From JAADGZ01 sp964596835 (GTDB lineage: Bacteria; Pseudomonadota; Gammaproteobacteria; UBA6429; Thiohalophilaceae), in NCBI GenBank assembly GCA_964596835.1, contig CAZQVV010000005.1:1-48244 (forward strand): 48,244 nucleotides of DNA, in the 5' to 3' direction. Position 1 is the first letter of the stretch; each line of letters opens with the position of its first letter. The notes beneath the pieces are model-generated. The model made no database searches. It worked only from the letters and a program-made list of their open reading frames with translations, and was not told where the DNA came from. The translations under genes were made by a program, and so were the position numbers. This document shows positions 25,101 through 33,760 of the stretch, one piece after another.

Positions 25101-25586
25101 ATGTCCAGATCACGGTTCCTGACCCGGCCCTTGCTGCTATTGGGCCTGCTGCTTGCTCTGACAGCCCTGCCCGGTTGCAGCACGCTACGCGGCCCCGCCC
25201 CCGCGGATGCCGCTGAAAAATTGATGGTCGTGAAAACAGCCCGTCAGCTAGTGGGTATTCCCTTTCGGTACGGCGGCAGCACACCGAAGTCCGGCTTCGA
25301 CTGCAGCGGTCTGGTGTATTACAGTTATCGGCAGGCCGGACTGAGCATACCCCGTACCTCAAAACAGCAATACCACCAGGCGCGACCGGTCAGCCGCCGT
25401 CACCTGCGACCCGGCGATCTGATTTTCTTCCGCCACAATTATGGCGGCTTTGTTTCGCATGTGGGGATTTATCTGGGTCAGGGTGAATTTATTCACGCTC
25501 CCTCCAGCGGTAAAAGGGTTACTATCAGCCACCTCGACAGCCCCTACTGGGAAAGACATTTCTACTCAGCCGGGCGAATTGACTAA
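25101..25586 (+). CDS. NlpC/P60-family lipoprotein (Spr/NlpC-like peptidoglycan endopeptidase)
   Basis: A probable outer-membrane lipoprotein that cuts peptide crosslinks or stems of peptidoglycan. With the ATG at 25101 the 161-aa product starts with a signal peptide and an LPGC lipobox (Cys26). The NlpC/P60 domain follows, with catalytic Cys68 in GFDCSGLV, His120 in FVSHVGIY and His132 in EFIHAP. It is short, like E. coli NlpC (about 154 aa) and Spr. The stop overlaps by four bases the end of the converging FHA/HD-GYP gene. Confidence 0.93.
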   Translation: MSRSRFLTRPLLLLGLLLALTALPGCSTLRGPAPADAAEKLMVVKTARQLVGIPFRYGGSTPKSGFDCSGLVYYSYRQAGLSIPRTSKQQYHQARPVSRRHLRPGDLIFFRHNYGGFVSHVGIYLGQGEFIHAPSSGKRVTISHLDSPYWERHFYSAGRID

Positions 25587-27559
25587 CGCTGATAGGTTTT
25601 GGACTCGACGAAGACCTGGAACAGGTTTTCATCCAGTTTTCCCCCTTTCACTTCCGATTCAATCAGGTCCAGCGCCCGCTCACTGCTCAATCCCTGCCGG
25701 TAAGGCCGGTCACCGGCTGTTAGAGCATCGTAGACATCCGCGATAGCCATGATCTTCGCCTGCAAAGGAATCGCTTCACTAGCCAAGCCCCGCGGATAGC
25801 CACTGCCATCCATACGCTCATGGTGGGCATGGGCGATATCCGGAATGCCGCCCAGTTGGGAGGTCCAGGGAATCAGGGACAGAAATATAAACGTATGTGA
25901 AACATGAGTTTCAATTTCCTGGCGTTCGACCGCATTCAGGGTACCGTGTGCGCCACACAGGGCGGAAAACTCGAACGGTTGCAGCAATAATTGCGGTTCG
26001 TGATCGATATTCTCGAACCGGTACCCCTCATAGTCAGCAAGCACATCGATCGACTCGTCCAGCCGGCAATCCGGCTCGTTCAACGCCAGCACCGTGTCAA
26101 CAAAACGCTGCAAATGCGCTTTTTCCCGTATCAGCTGTTGCTCCCGGCGCTGTTTTTCCTGCCGGAACTGCAGCGGCGTCAGTTTTTCTACGATCTGTTT
26201 TTCCACCAACTCCCTGTATGCCCGTTCCTGCAAACAAGCTTGCGCATAGCACGCCCGGAGTTTCAGGGTTTCCAGTTCATGTGGGTAGAGTTTTCTGGTC
26301 TTGGTCAGCACATGTTCGCGTACCCCCACCTTGCCAAAGTCATGCAACAGAGAAGCGTAACGCAGTTCCTGCAACTGATTGTGGCTAAAACGGATTGTTT
26401 TCAGTTCGGGGCTACCATTTCTGTCCACCGCAATCGCCAGATTTTCTGTATAATCAGCCACTCGAAAGGAATGCCCGGCGGTACCCGGATCCCGCGATTC
26501 AATGGCCTGCACGGACGCCTTGACAAAACCTTCGAACAGACTTTCGATTTCTTCATATAACTGCGAATTAATAAGCGAAATAGCCAGTTGGGAGCAAACC
26601 GCAATCAGGATTTGCAGATCCTCTGCGCAGAACGCTTTGTTGCCATCCCGATTGTCCACCTGCACTAGTCCCAGCACTTGATTCTGGTAGAGAATGGGAG
26701 CGCACATCACGCTGCAAATAGCCAGATTCATAACCGACTCCTGCTGCCCGTATTGCTGATCACCCTGGGCATCATCAATCAGGATTGCCTGCTTGTTCTC
26801 CAGCACTTTTCTGACGATACTGCGGGAAATAGCAATTTTTTCATTCACCTTGCCCGGTTTATCCCGATAGCGAACGCTCAGGGGCACCAGGCGGGTTTTC
26901 GTCTTCTCATACAGCATCACAAAGGCGCGTTCCGCATCAGAAAACATTTCAAAAATCTGCTCGGTAATGGCAGCCATCAAATCTTCAAGATTGGTCGTTG
27001 CACCCAAGGCCATGCTGACCTGCACCATGGCCTGCATGCGTTTGACCGGTTTCTCATTCTTCGGAAAATCAGAAGGTGTCTGCTTTTTCAGATCCTGCAT
27101 CAATTGAGAGGCATCGACTATCAGACTAACCTCCTGCTGCAGCTGTATATCCGGAATTACCTCAATAGTGGACGCGTCATCATTGAATTCGAATGGCATA
27201 TCCGCCGAAGCCGCGCTCTGCCTGCGCCGATTCAAGAGATTATCCGCCTCAAAATCGGTAAACAACAACTGCGTCTCCCCCAGACGGATCACGTCTCCAT
27301 CATGCAGAGGATAACGCTGTCCGGGGACCAGCGGAGTATTACCCAGGCAGGTGCCATTGGTCGAGCCCAAATCTTCGATGTCATGACCCTTTTCGTTTAC
27401 CGATATACAAAAATGATGGCGGCTGATGTTCTCGTCATCAATGTAGATCTGCGCGCCGGTTTTGTGGGTTTTCCCCTGTGCTCGTCCAACCGTCATGTCA
27501 TCCTCAACGCTGAACAGCATGCCCAGGTACGTTCCATTTTTAATAATCAGGTTTGCCAT
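25583..27559 (-). CDS. FHA–GAF–HD-GYP protein (probable c-di-GMP phosphodiesterase)
   Basis: A 658-aa cytosolic signalling protein. Residues 1–105 form an FHA domain (GRAQGKTHK, ISRHHF and DLGSTNGTCLGN motifs) that would bind phosphothreonine. A GAF domain (about 175–325) follows and then an HD-GYP domain (about 345–640) with LLHDFGKVGV near 405 and HHERMDGSGYP near 580. HD-GYP proteins hydrolyse c-di-GMP. The distance between HD and GYP motifs is about 175 residues instead of the usual 60–70, from an insert with a charged, coiled-coil-like part. It is divergent from the kinase/pilus-motor operon, 309 bp away, whose own kinase could make its FHA ligand. Confidence 0.9.
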   Translation of the reverse strand: MANLIIKNGTYLGMLFSVEDDMTVGRAQGKTHKTGAQIYIDDENISRHHFCISVNEKGHDIEDLGSTNGTCLGNTPLVPGQRYPLHDGDVIRLGETQLLFTDFEADNLLNRRRQSAASADMPFEFNDDASTIEVIPDIQLQQEVSLIVDASQLMQDLKKQTPSDFPKNEKPVKRMQAMVQVSMALGATTNLEDLMAAITEQIFEMFSDAERAFVMLYEKTKTRLVPLSVRYRDKPGKVNEKIAISRSIVRKVLENKQAILIDDAQGDQQYGQQESVMNLAICSVMCAPILYQNQVLGLVQVDNRDGNKAFCAEDLQILIAVCSQLAISLINSQLYEEIESLFEGFVKASVQAIESRDPGTAGHSFRVADYTENLAIAVDRNGSPELKTIRFSHNQLQELRYASLLHDFGKVGVREHVLTKTRKLYPHELETLKLRACYAQACLQERAYRELVEKQIVEKLTPLQFRQEKQRREQQLIREKAHLQRFVDTVLALNEPDCRLDESIDVLADYEGYRFENIDHEPQLLLQPFEFSALCGAHGTLNAVERQEIETHVSHTFIFLSLIPWTSQLGGIPDIAHAHHERMDGSGYPRGLASEAIPLQAKIMAIADVYDALTAGDRPYRQGLSSERALDLIESEVKGGKLDENLFQVFVESKTYQR

Positions 27560-27868
27560 CAGGGTGTATGATTGTCCATTGCCAGAAAAAGGGAGACGAT
27601 CATGTTTCCCTCAATATTGAATCAGCTGCTGCCGATAAAACATTAATCCAGACTGGAAGTCGGCCATATAAAAGAAATGTTTAGTATTCCGCGTGGGAGA
27701 CCGAGGGAAGCGTCCAGGATGCACAAAAATCGTGCTACCCTGCTGGAAATACCTGATAATGAATACTATTTAATAAAAATATCTATAATTTCAAAATATT
27801 ACACGATCGTTATATAATCTGTGTGAGTATGCATAGTGTGGATAACAGATAACCAGGGAATTATATCG
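27560..27868. promoter_or_regulatory. Divergent control region of the kinase/pilus-motor locus, with a σ70-like promoter
   Basis: On the plus strand TTCAAA (27790–27795) and TATAAT (27813–27818) are separated by 17 bp, a good σ70 match, giving a start near 27825 and a short leader before the GTG at 27869. A second TATAAT lies at 27784–27789. The left two-thirds of the gap, which must hold the promoter of the minus-strand FHA/HD-GYP gene, shows no motif that I would name and no repeat. Confidence 0.55.
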
Positions 27869-28333
27869 GTGTCAAACGAGCTCTTCAAAGTCCCCAAGAA
27901 CAAGCGACAGGCCAGGCTGTGGGTACACCCCGATGGCCCGGTCATTGGCTCCATTTTCGTTCTCGCGCAAAGCGCTCTCCATGCGGGAGAAGAAGAGCCG
28001 ATCGAGGCGCTGAATGGCGACGCTCCTTTTATTGTCATCAGTCTCGAAAATCCTGCACAACTGCGCTTTTACAACCGCAATTCCGTCCTTCGGCTTGAAT
28101 ACACGGAAGCTGTCAGTACCGCAACATCGGCGGCCGTCATCGATTGCCAGATTCAAATGATGGATGGCGCCATCATCAAAGGTAAAATACAGGAAGCCCT
28201 GCCGGAGAATAAGAGCCGCCTGTTTGACTATCTCAATCGCACCGAGGAGCGTTTCATCAAACTTTATACAGACGAAAAGGAGATATGTCTGATAAACAAA
28301 TCCTATATAAACTATGTCATCAATGAGGAATAA
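27869..28333 (+). CDS. Small protein of unknown function, first gene of the kinase/pilus-motor operon
   Basis: I choose GTG at 27869 because AGGGAA lies eight bases upstream; the product is 154 aa. An in-frame GTG at 27836 has no such signal. There is no signal peptide or membrane segment. The N-terminal half is not recognisable. The C-terminal half (IDCQIQMMDGAIIKGKIQEALPE then SRLFDYLN and FIKLYTDEKEICLINKSYI) has the pattern of a small β-domain that I associate with DUF6812-like sequences, from memory only. Position at the head of the operon, 64 bp before the kinase, suggests that it is an adaptor or a substrate of the kinase. Confidence 0.75.
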   Translation: MSNELFKVPKNKRQARLWVHPDGPVIGSIFVLAQSALHAGEEEPIEALNGDAPFIVISLENPAQLRFYNRNSVLRLEYTEAVSTATSAAVIDCQIQMMDGAIIKGKIQEALPENKSRLFDYLNRTEERFIKLYTDEKEICLINKSYINYVINEE

Positions 28334-28397
28334 CAACCCGCCCGGTAAATCACACCAATAAACTCACTCACGTAGAAGTATGGATACAGGATAGTTC

Positions 28398-30782
28398 ATG
28401 GCGCTGCTCGATTCATTCAAGGCCAACAAGGCCATTTCCGTTGTACTGGCACACAACCAGGTCAGTGCGAGTGAGTTGAAAAATGCGGTCGTCAAAATCA
28501 AGAGCATCGGCGAATCCACCATCCCCAAATTAATTTCGGCCATTGCCGAATCCTCCAATAACAAACCTCTTGAAAATCTGCTGCTTAACTTCATCGACAA
28601 CCAGACCTTACCCTATTATATCGATGCATTGGCTGACGAAGACAAAACCATCGTCACCCATATTATGCATCTACTCAGCAAGTCACAGAAATATGATCCC
28701 AATCGCCTGATACAGTTGTTTGAAGATCCGGAAATACACAAGAACGTGCTGGTGCAGATTCTCAATAGTCACAAGGAATCACTCAATAGCGATAAACTTT
28801 TTCAGACCCTGGAGAAAGTGGACAAAAATATCAGGATTCTGATCTTCAGGGTACTGGAAGGCATTGTGCAGGAAAACATGGTTCCAAAATTACTGGTCTA
28901 TGCTGAAAGCAAGGATCCCAACACCCGCTTGCATATCGCCCGGCTGCTTGCAAAATTCAGCATCGAACAGGTCAGGGACAAACTCCTTCATCTATTGAAA
29001 GACAAGCACAACGAGATACGTCTGGCGGCGCTGGACGGTCTGGGGAAAATGAAAATTCCGGTTTCAGCCCGGGAAATCTGCCCCGCACTGAAAGATCCCA
29101 ACCTGACTATCCAGACCCGGGCCATCGAAACACTGGTAAAAATAGAAGATCCCGATATCGTCAGGTACCTGGTGGAAATTCTTCAGGACGAGTCTGAATA
29201 CATCCGTCGGGCAGCGGTTGAAGTCCTTAATGAAGTCGCCGATCCGTCCTCTATCAAGGATTTACTCCATGCCATGCGCGATCAGGACTGGTGGGTCAAA
29301 GTGCGCGCAGCGGATGCACTGGGTTCCATTGGCGGTCCTAAAGTTGTCGAAGCCGTACTTGAACTACTCAATCATGAAGATGATTTTTTTCGCCGTACGG
29401 CAGTGGAAATTCTGAATTCAATCAAGGATGAACGCGCCATTGATTACCTGATAAATGCGCTCAACGATAAAGACTGGTGGGTGCGCGAACGCGCCGCTGA
29501 CGCACTGGCCAAGCTGGGTTCAGACCGCGCCATCCCCGCTCTGCTAAAAATGCTGGATGAACAACCTGAATCCGCCAAGATTGCCCTTCGGGCATTGACG
29601 GATATAGGTAACACCAATGCCATTGCACCCCTGATATCAAAATTGCAGGAAAGTGACACCTCGTTGAAAAAACATATTATTGAAGCCCTTGGCGAACTCT
29701 CCGACCACCAGCATTCGAAAAATATTGAAAGCGCCCTGAATCAGGTCCTGAAGACTGAGGACGAAGACATCCGGCAAATTGCATCAGCAACCCTGGATAC
29801 TATCATCGCTAAAAATCGTTTTATGGCAAACAGAACCTCAGACACAGATTCCGAACCCGCAGTTAACTCGGGCGGGGAAAAAACCGCCATATCCCAGCAG
29901 CAACCCCTCGCCGACACTGCCATACAACAAATCGACCCCGCCATGCTAAAACCCGGCATGATTCTGAGTGATCGTTATGAAATTATCAAACACATCGGAA
30001 AGGGCGCATTCGGCTTCGTTATCCTGGTCAAGGATAAAATGGTCAATGAAGAAATTATTCTAAAATTTCTGAATCCACAAATGGCCACCGATGAAAGCGT
30101 CATCCAGCGCTTTATCTATGAACTGCGCTACACACGTAAAATCACCCACCCCAATGTCATCCGCATTTATGATTTTCTAACTTTTGGTAAATCTTATGCT
30201 ATTAGCATGGAATATTTTGACAGCCATTCCCTGAGTTATGAAGTCAAAAATAAACTCACGAATGATATAAAACGCAATATTAAGATTATTATTGATATCT
30301 GTAACGGCCTCAACATCGCCCACAAGGTTAAGGTTGTACATCGTGATATTAAACCCGCCAACATTCTTGTCGACAAAAACAATATTGTCAAAATCGTTGA
30401 TTTTGGTCTTGCTGCGGCGGCTTCACAGGGTGACGCACGTATCACAAAAAGCGGCATTCTGGTCGGCACTCCGACCTACATGGCGCCCGAACAGGTGCGC
30501 GGAAGAAAGATCGACACCCGCACCGACATCTACAGCCTGGGTATCGTCATGTATGAAATGTTCACTGGCCGCCCACCGTTCAAAGAAAAAGATCATATGG
30601 CCACGCTCTTCAAGCATGTTGAAGGTAATCCCACTCCGGCCAGGGAAATGAATTCCAAAATAGATGAGGAGCTGAATAATATCATTATGCATGCGATTCA
30701 TGTCGATCCCAAACAACGCTATCAGCATATTGACCAATTGGCCAGTGATCTACAAACTCTGTACGATAAGGGTATATATTAA
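28398..30782 (+). CDS. HEAT-repeat/serine-threonine protein kinase fusion
   Basis: A 794-aa protein with two halves. Residues about 30–470 are HEAT-type helical repeats; several successive units are very alike, with WWVKVRAADALGSIGG and WWVRERAADALAKLGS. Residues 525–790 form a Hanks-type kinase with the glycine loop GKGAFGFV (about 534), Lys556, the catalytic loop His648-Arg-Asp650, DFG at 668–670 and the APE motif near 697 (TPTYMAPEQVRGR), so it should be active. No membrane helix or extracellular sensor is visible, unlike PknB-type kinases; the repeats presumably bind partners. A one-base overlap (TAATG) couples it to the pilus ATPase gene that follows. Confidence 0.95.
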   Translation: MALLDSFKANKAISVVLAHNQVSASELKNAVVKIKSIGESTIPKLISAIAESSNNKPLENLLLNFIDNQTLPYYIDALADEDKTIVTHIMHLLSKSQKYDPNRLIQLFEDPEIHKNVLVQILNSHKESLNSDKLFQTLEKVDKNIRILIFRVLEGIVQENMVPKLLVYAESKDPNTRLHIARLLAKFSIEQVRDKLLHLLKDKHNEIRLAALDGLGKMKIPVSAREICPALKDPNLTIQTRAIETLVKIEDPDIVRYLVEILQDESEYIRRAAVEVLNEVADPSSIKDLLHAMRDQDWWVKVRAADALGSIGGPKVVEAVLELLNHEDDFFRRTAVEILNSIKDERAIDYLINALNDKDWWVRERAADALAKLGSDRAIPALLKMLDEQPESAKIALRALTDIGNTNAIAPLISKLQESDTSLKKHIIEALGELSDHQHSKNIESALNQVLKTEDEDIRQIASATLDTIIAKNRFMANRTSDTDSEPAVNSGGEKTAISQQQPLADTAIQQIDPAMLKPGMILSDRYEIIKHIGKGAFGFVILVKDKMVNEEIILKFLNPQMATDESVIQRFIYELRYTRKITHPNVIRIYDFLTFGKSYAISMEYFDSHSLSYEVKNKLTNDIKRNIKIIIDICNGLNIAHKVKVVHRDIKPANILVDKNNIVKIVDFGLAAAASQGDARITKSGILVGTPTYMAPEQVRGRKIDTRTDIYSLGIVMYEMFTGRPPFKEKDHMATLFKHVEGNPTPAREMNSKIDEELNNIIMHAIHVDPKQRYQHIDQLASDLQTLYDKGIY

Positions 30783-31876
30783 TGGCACGCATTGATGCTT
30801 TTCTCAAACTCGGACGCGATCAAGGTGCTTCAGACATCCATGTTGCCGTGGATAGCCCGCCACTGATTCGCCTGCATGGCGAACTGACTGAAATCAAATT
30901 CCGCACACTGGGGGCAGAAGAACTACAGGAACTGCTTTATGAAATCATTCCAGAGGACTTGCTGCAAGATTACAAACAGGGCAAGGATCTGGATTTTTCC
31001 TATGACTCGCCCGATGCAGGACGTTATCGCGTCAACCTGTTCAGAAAGCTCAGTGGGCCAGGCGGCGCTTTCAGAGTCATCGCCCCACGTATCCCGACTA
31101 TGGAAGAACTCGGCATTCCTGGCGTCATTGAAAAAATGCTCCACGCCAACCAGGGCCTGGTTCTGGTAACGGGGGCCACGGGAACGGGCAAATCCACCAC
31201 CCTTGCCGCTATGATTGACTGGCTCAATGAAAACCGAAAATACAACATCATTACCCTGGAAGATCCGGTCGAATACATACACAAAAGCAAACAATCGCTC
31301 ATCATCCAACGCAGTGTCGGCCCCCATGTCAAAAGTTTTGCCGACGGCCTGCATGCCGCACTACGAGAAGATCCGGATGTTATCCTGGTGGGTGAATTGC
31401 GCGATCCCAAAACTATCAGCATGGCCATGACGGCGACCGAAACCGGTCATCTGGTCTTGGGCACCCTGCATACCACATCAGCCGTTAAAACGATTGATCG
31501 CATTGTCGATGCCATGCCCACTGAACAAAAAGCACTGGCGGAAGCTTTTCTTGCCCAGCATTTGCAGGGCGTGATTAGTCAGAAACTGGTGCGCACGGCC
31601 GATGGCCGCTCACGCAAGGCGATTATGGAAATTATGCTTAATACTTCCGCTGTCGGCAACCTGATACTCAACAAGAAAAACTTTCAGATCCCGTCTATTC
31701 TACAAACCGGGCGTGACCAAGGCATGCAATTAATGGATCAGGCATTACTGGAAGCACTGAAAAACAAGGAAATCGATCCGGATGACGCCTATGTTAATGC
31801 GGTTGATAAAAAACAGTTTCAACGTTTCGTTACTAATCCGGACCTGCTACCGCAGGTTAATTTTGTTGTCAGTTGA
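30782..31876 (+). CDS. PilT-family type IV pilus retraction ATPase
   Basis: A 364-aa hexameric secretion/pilus ATPase of the PilT/PilU family, which depolymerises pilin at the base of type IV pili. The N-terminal PAS-like domain (residues 1–110) is followed by Walker A GATGTGKS (about 131–138), the Asp box IITLEDPVEYIH, Walker B DVILVGELRD and the His box TETGHLVLGTLHT. All ATPase residues are present. The C-terminal retraction motif AIRNLIRE of PilT is replaced by AVGNLILNKK, so motor behaviour may differ. No pilin or platform gene lies in this locus; it is downstream of, and coupled to, the kinase. Confidence 0.93.
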   Translation: MARIDAFLKLGRDQGASDIHVAVDSPPLIRLHGELTEIKFRTLGAEELQELLYEIIPEDLLQDYKQGKDLDFSYDSPDAGRYRVNLFRKLSGPGGAFRVIAPRIPTMEELGIPGVIEKMLHANQGLVLVTGATGTGKSTTLAAMIDWLNENRKYNIITLEDPVEYIHKSKQSLIIQRSVGPHVKSFADGLHAALREDPDVILVGELRDPKTISMAMTATETGHLVLGTLHTTSAVKTIDRIVDAMPTEQKALAEAFLAQHLQGVISQKLVRTADGRSRKAIMEIMLNTSAVGNLILNKKNFQIPSILQTGRDQGMQLMDQALLEALKNKEIDPDDAYVNAVDKKQFQRFVTNPDLLPQVNFVVS

Positions 31877-31890
31877 CAGGAAATATCGGC

Positions 31891-32988
31891 GTGAACAGAG
31901 TGGATGCTTTTCTTGAACTGGTGGTAAAACAGAAAGGCTCCGATCTGCACCTGGTCGCCGGCAATCCGCCCAGGGTGCGCCTCAATGGCGACACCCATAC
32001 CGTCAAATACCGCGAACTCAGCAGCAGCGAAACAGAAGATCTGATTTATGAAATTATGAGCCAGGCGGACATAACGAAATTTGAACATGAAAACAATCTC
32101 GATTTTGCCTATCAGGTTGACGGACTGGCGCGTTTCCGTGTCAATGCTTTCAAACATATGGACGGTCTTGGCGCCGTATTCCGCGTCATTCCCAGCGAAA
32201 TACAGAGCCTCAATGAGCTAGGGCTGCCACCTGTCATTAAAAATCTTGCCCGTCAGCGCAAAGGCCTGATTCTGGTAACCGGACCTACCGGCTCGGGCAA
32301 GTCCACCACCCTGGCCGCCATGATTCACTACATCAATAATGAGCGCAAAGGCCATATCATCACGATTGAAGATCCGATTGAATTTATTCATCAGAACAAA
32401 AGCTGCCTGATCAGTCAACGCGAAGTGGGCGATCACACAAAGGATTTCGCTTGCGCACTGCACTCCGCATTACGTGAAGATCCAGATGTTGTGTTGGTCG
32501 GCGAGCTACGGGATCTTGAAACCATCCATCTCGCCTTGACTGCGGCCGAAATGGGCATCCTGGTCATGGCTACCCTGCATACCAGCAGCGCCGCTTCCTC
32601 TATTGACCGAATCATCAATGTTTTTCCACCGGGTGAAGAAGCTTACGTGCGTACCATGCTGTCAACCTCACTCTGTGGCGTCATTTCCCAGCAACTACTG
32701 CGCACCGCCGATGCCAAAGGTCGTATCGCCGCCATCGAAATTATGGTAAACAATCCCGCTATTGCTAATGTCATCCGTGAAGGAAAATCCGAGCAGCTGG
32801 ACAATATAATTCAGAGTGGCGCCATGCAGGGCATGCAGTTAATGGATACGGCTCTTAAGCGATTATTAGATGCTAAACTTGTAAACGGCGAAGACGCCTA
32901 TATGAAAGCGCGCAATAAAGCAGATTTCGAACGCTACCGGGACAGCGGACATTTAACCGATGATGTCGATGAAAATACTGTCGAGTAA
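31891..32988 (+). CDS. Second PilT/PilU-family ATPase with altered His box
   Basis: Start GTG at 31891, with an AGGA at 31877–31880; an in-frame TTG at 31873 overlaps the previous stop and is less likely. The 365-aa product has Walker A GPTGSGKS (about 131–138), the Asp box IITIEDPIEFIH and Walker B DVVLVGELRD. In the His box the histidine of TGHLV is replaced: it reads EMGILVMATLHT. The AIRNLIRE region is better kept than in the preceding gene (AIANVIREGK). Two retraction ATPases in tandem are like pilT–pilU, where PilU works through PilT, so this one may need its neighbour. Confidence 0.92.
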   Translation: MNRVDAFLELVVKQKGSDLHLVAGNPPRVRLNGDTHTVKYRELSSSETEDLIYEIMSQADITKFEHENNLDFAYQVDGLARFRVNAFKHMDGLGAVFRVIPSEIQSLNELGLPPVIKNLARQRKGLILVTGPTGSGKSTTLAAMIHYINNERKGHIITIEDPIEFIHQNKSCLISQREVGDHTKDFACALHSALREDPDVVLVGELRDLETIHLALTAAEMGILVMATLHTSSAASSIDRIINVFPPGEEAYVRTMLSTSLCGVISQQLLRTADAKGRIAAIEIMVNNPAIANVIREGKSEQLDNIIQSGAMQGMQLMDTALKRLLDAKLVNGEDAYMKARNKADFERYRDSGHLTDDVDENTVE

Positions 32989-33034
32989 CAATATGGAACC
33001 AGAAATTTCTGTATGAATAAAACGGGATAAGGAC

Positions 33035-33706
33035 ATGAGCAAACTGATTCTTACACTGGATGGCGCCGTCATTCGAGAATATCCTATCGAAAAAGACAGC
33101 CTCAGCATTGGCAGAAAGCATGGCAATGATATTCAACTCAATGACCTGACTGTCAGCGGCCGCCACGCACTGATCATTTCAATGGGCAAGCACATTTATG
33201 TCGATGACCTGGGCAGTACTAATGGCACACTTATGAATGGCGCCAAAGTGACCAAAACGCTACTCAACCACGGCGATGTTATACAGGTAGGCAACTATCA
33301 GTTCACCTTCTATGACGATACGGAAACCGAATATGAACCCACCATGTTCATCCAGGCCGAGATTGAAGAAACCCAACTGATTAATACCAATGACAAAACA
33401 GATTCAACAACAGTCAAAGGCGAGCCACTGGCCGGCGTCAAAATCATCAACGGCCCACTGGCCAATAAAACACTGGAATTGAGAAAACCCTTTAACACAA
33501 TTGGCTTCAATGGCATAAAAACAGCCATGATTTCCCGAGCCACTGATCATTACACCATTTCAGCGCTAAAAAACCACAAACTACGCCGTACCAGTGATGC
33601 ACCCATGTTAAACGGAAAGCTTATTTCAACCGAGTTAATTCGACTAAAAGAGAAAGACATCATTGAGCTTGTCGGAACAAAAATGGAATTTTTTTATTTG
33701 CACTAA
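33035..33706 (+). CDS. FHA-domain protein with a second degenerate FHA-like domain
   Basis: A 223-aa soluble protein ending the operon. Residues 1–100 are a good FHA domain (SIGRKHGNDIQL, VSGRHALI, DLGSTNGTLMNG), able in principle to bind phosphothreonine. After a linker (about 100–128), residues 130–223 have the same β-strand rhythm (IGFNGIKTAMISR, then MLNGKLISTELIRLKEKD) but lack the Arg/Ser/His ligand residues, so they may be a degenerate copy. As the last gene behind a kinase and two motors it is a probable reader of the kinase's phosphorylation. Confidence 0.88.
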   Translation: MSKLILTLDGAVIREYPIEKDSLSIGRKHGNDIQLNDLTVSGRHALIISMGKHIYVDDLGSTNGTLMNGAKVTKTLLNHGDVIQVGNYQFTFYDDTETEYEPTMFIQAEIEETQLINTNDKTDSTTVKGEPLAGVKIINGPLANKTLELRKPFNTIGFNGIKTAMISRATDHYTISALKNHKLRRTSDAPMLNGKLISTELIRLKEKDIIELVGTKMEFFYLH

Positions 33707-33760
33707 GAGTGTAATCTCGGATTCCGAAGATAAACTGCCTCGCAAGCGGGCGGGCACTAT

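Noticed and set aside
26678..27571. 297-aa plus-strand ORF
   Set aside because: It is antisense to the FHA–GAF–HD-GYP gene, whose domains are clear in the other strand.
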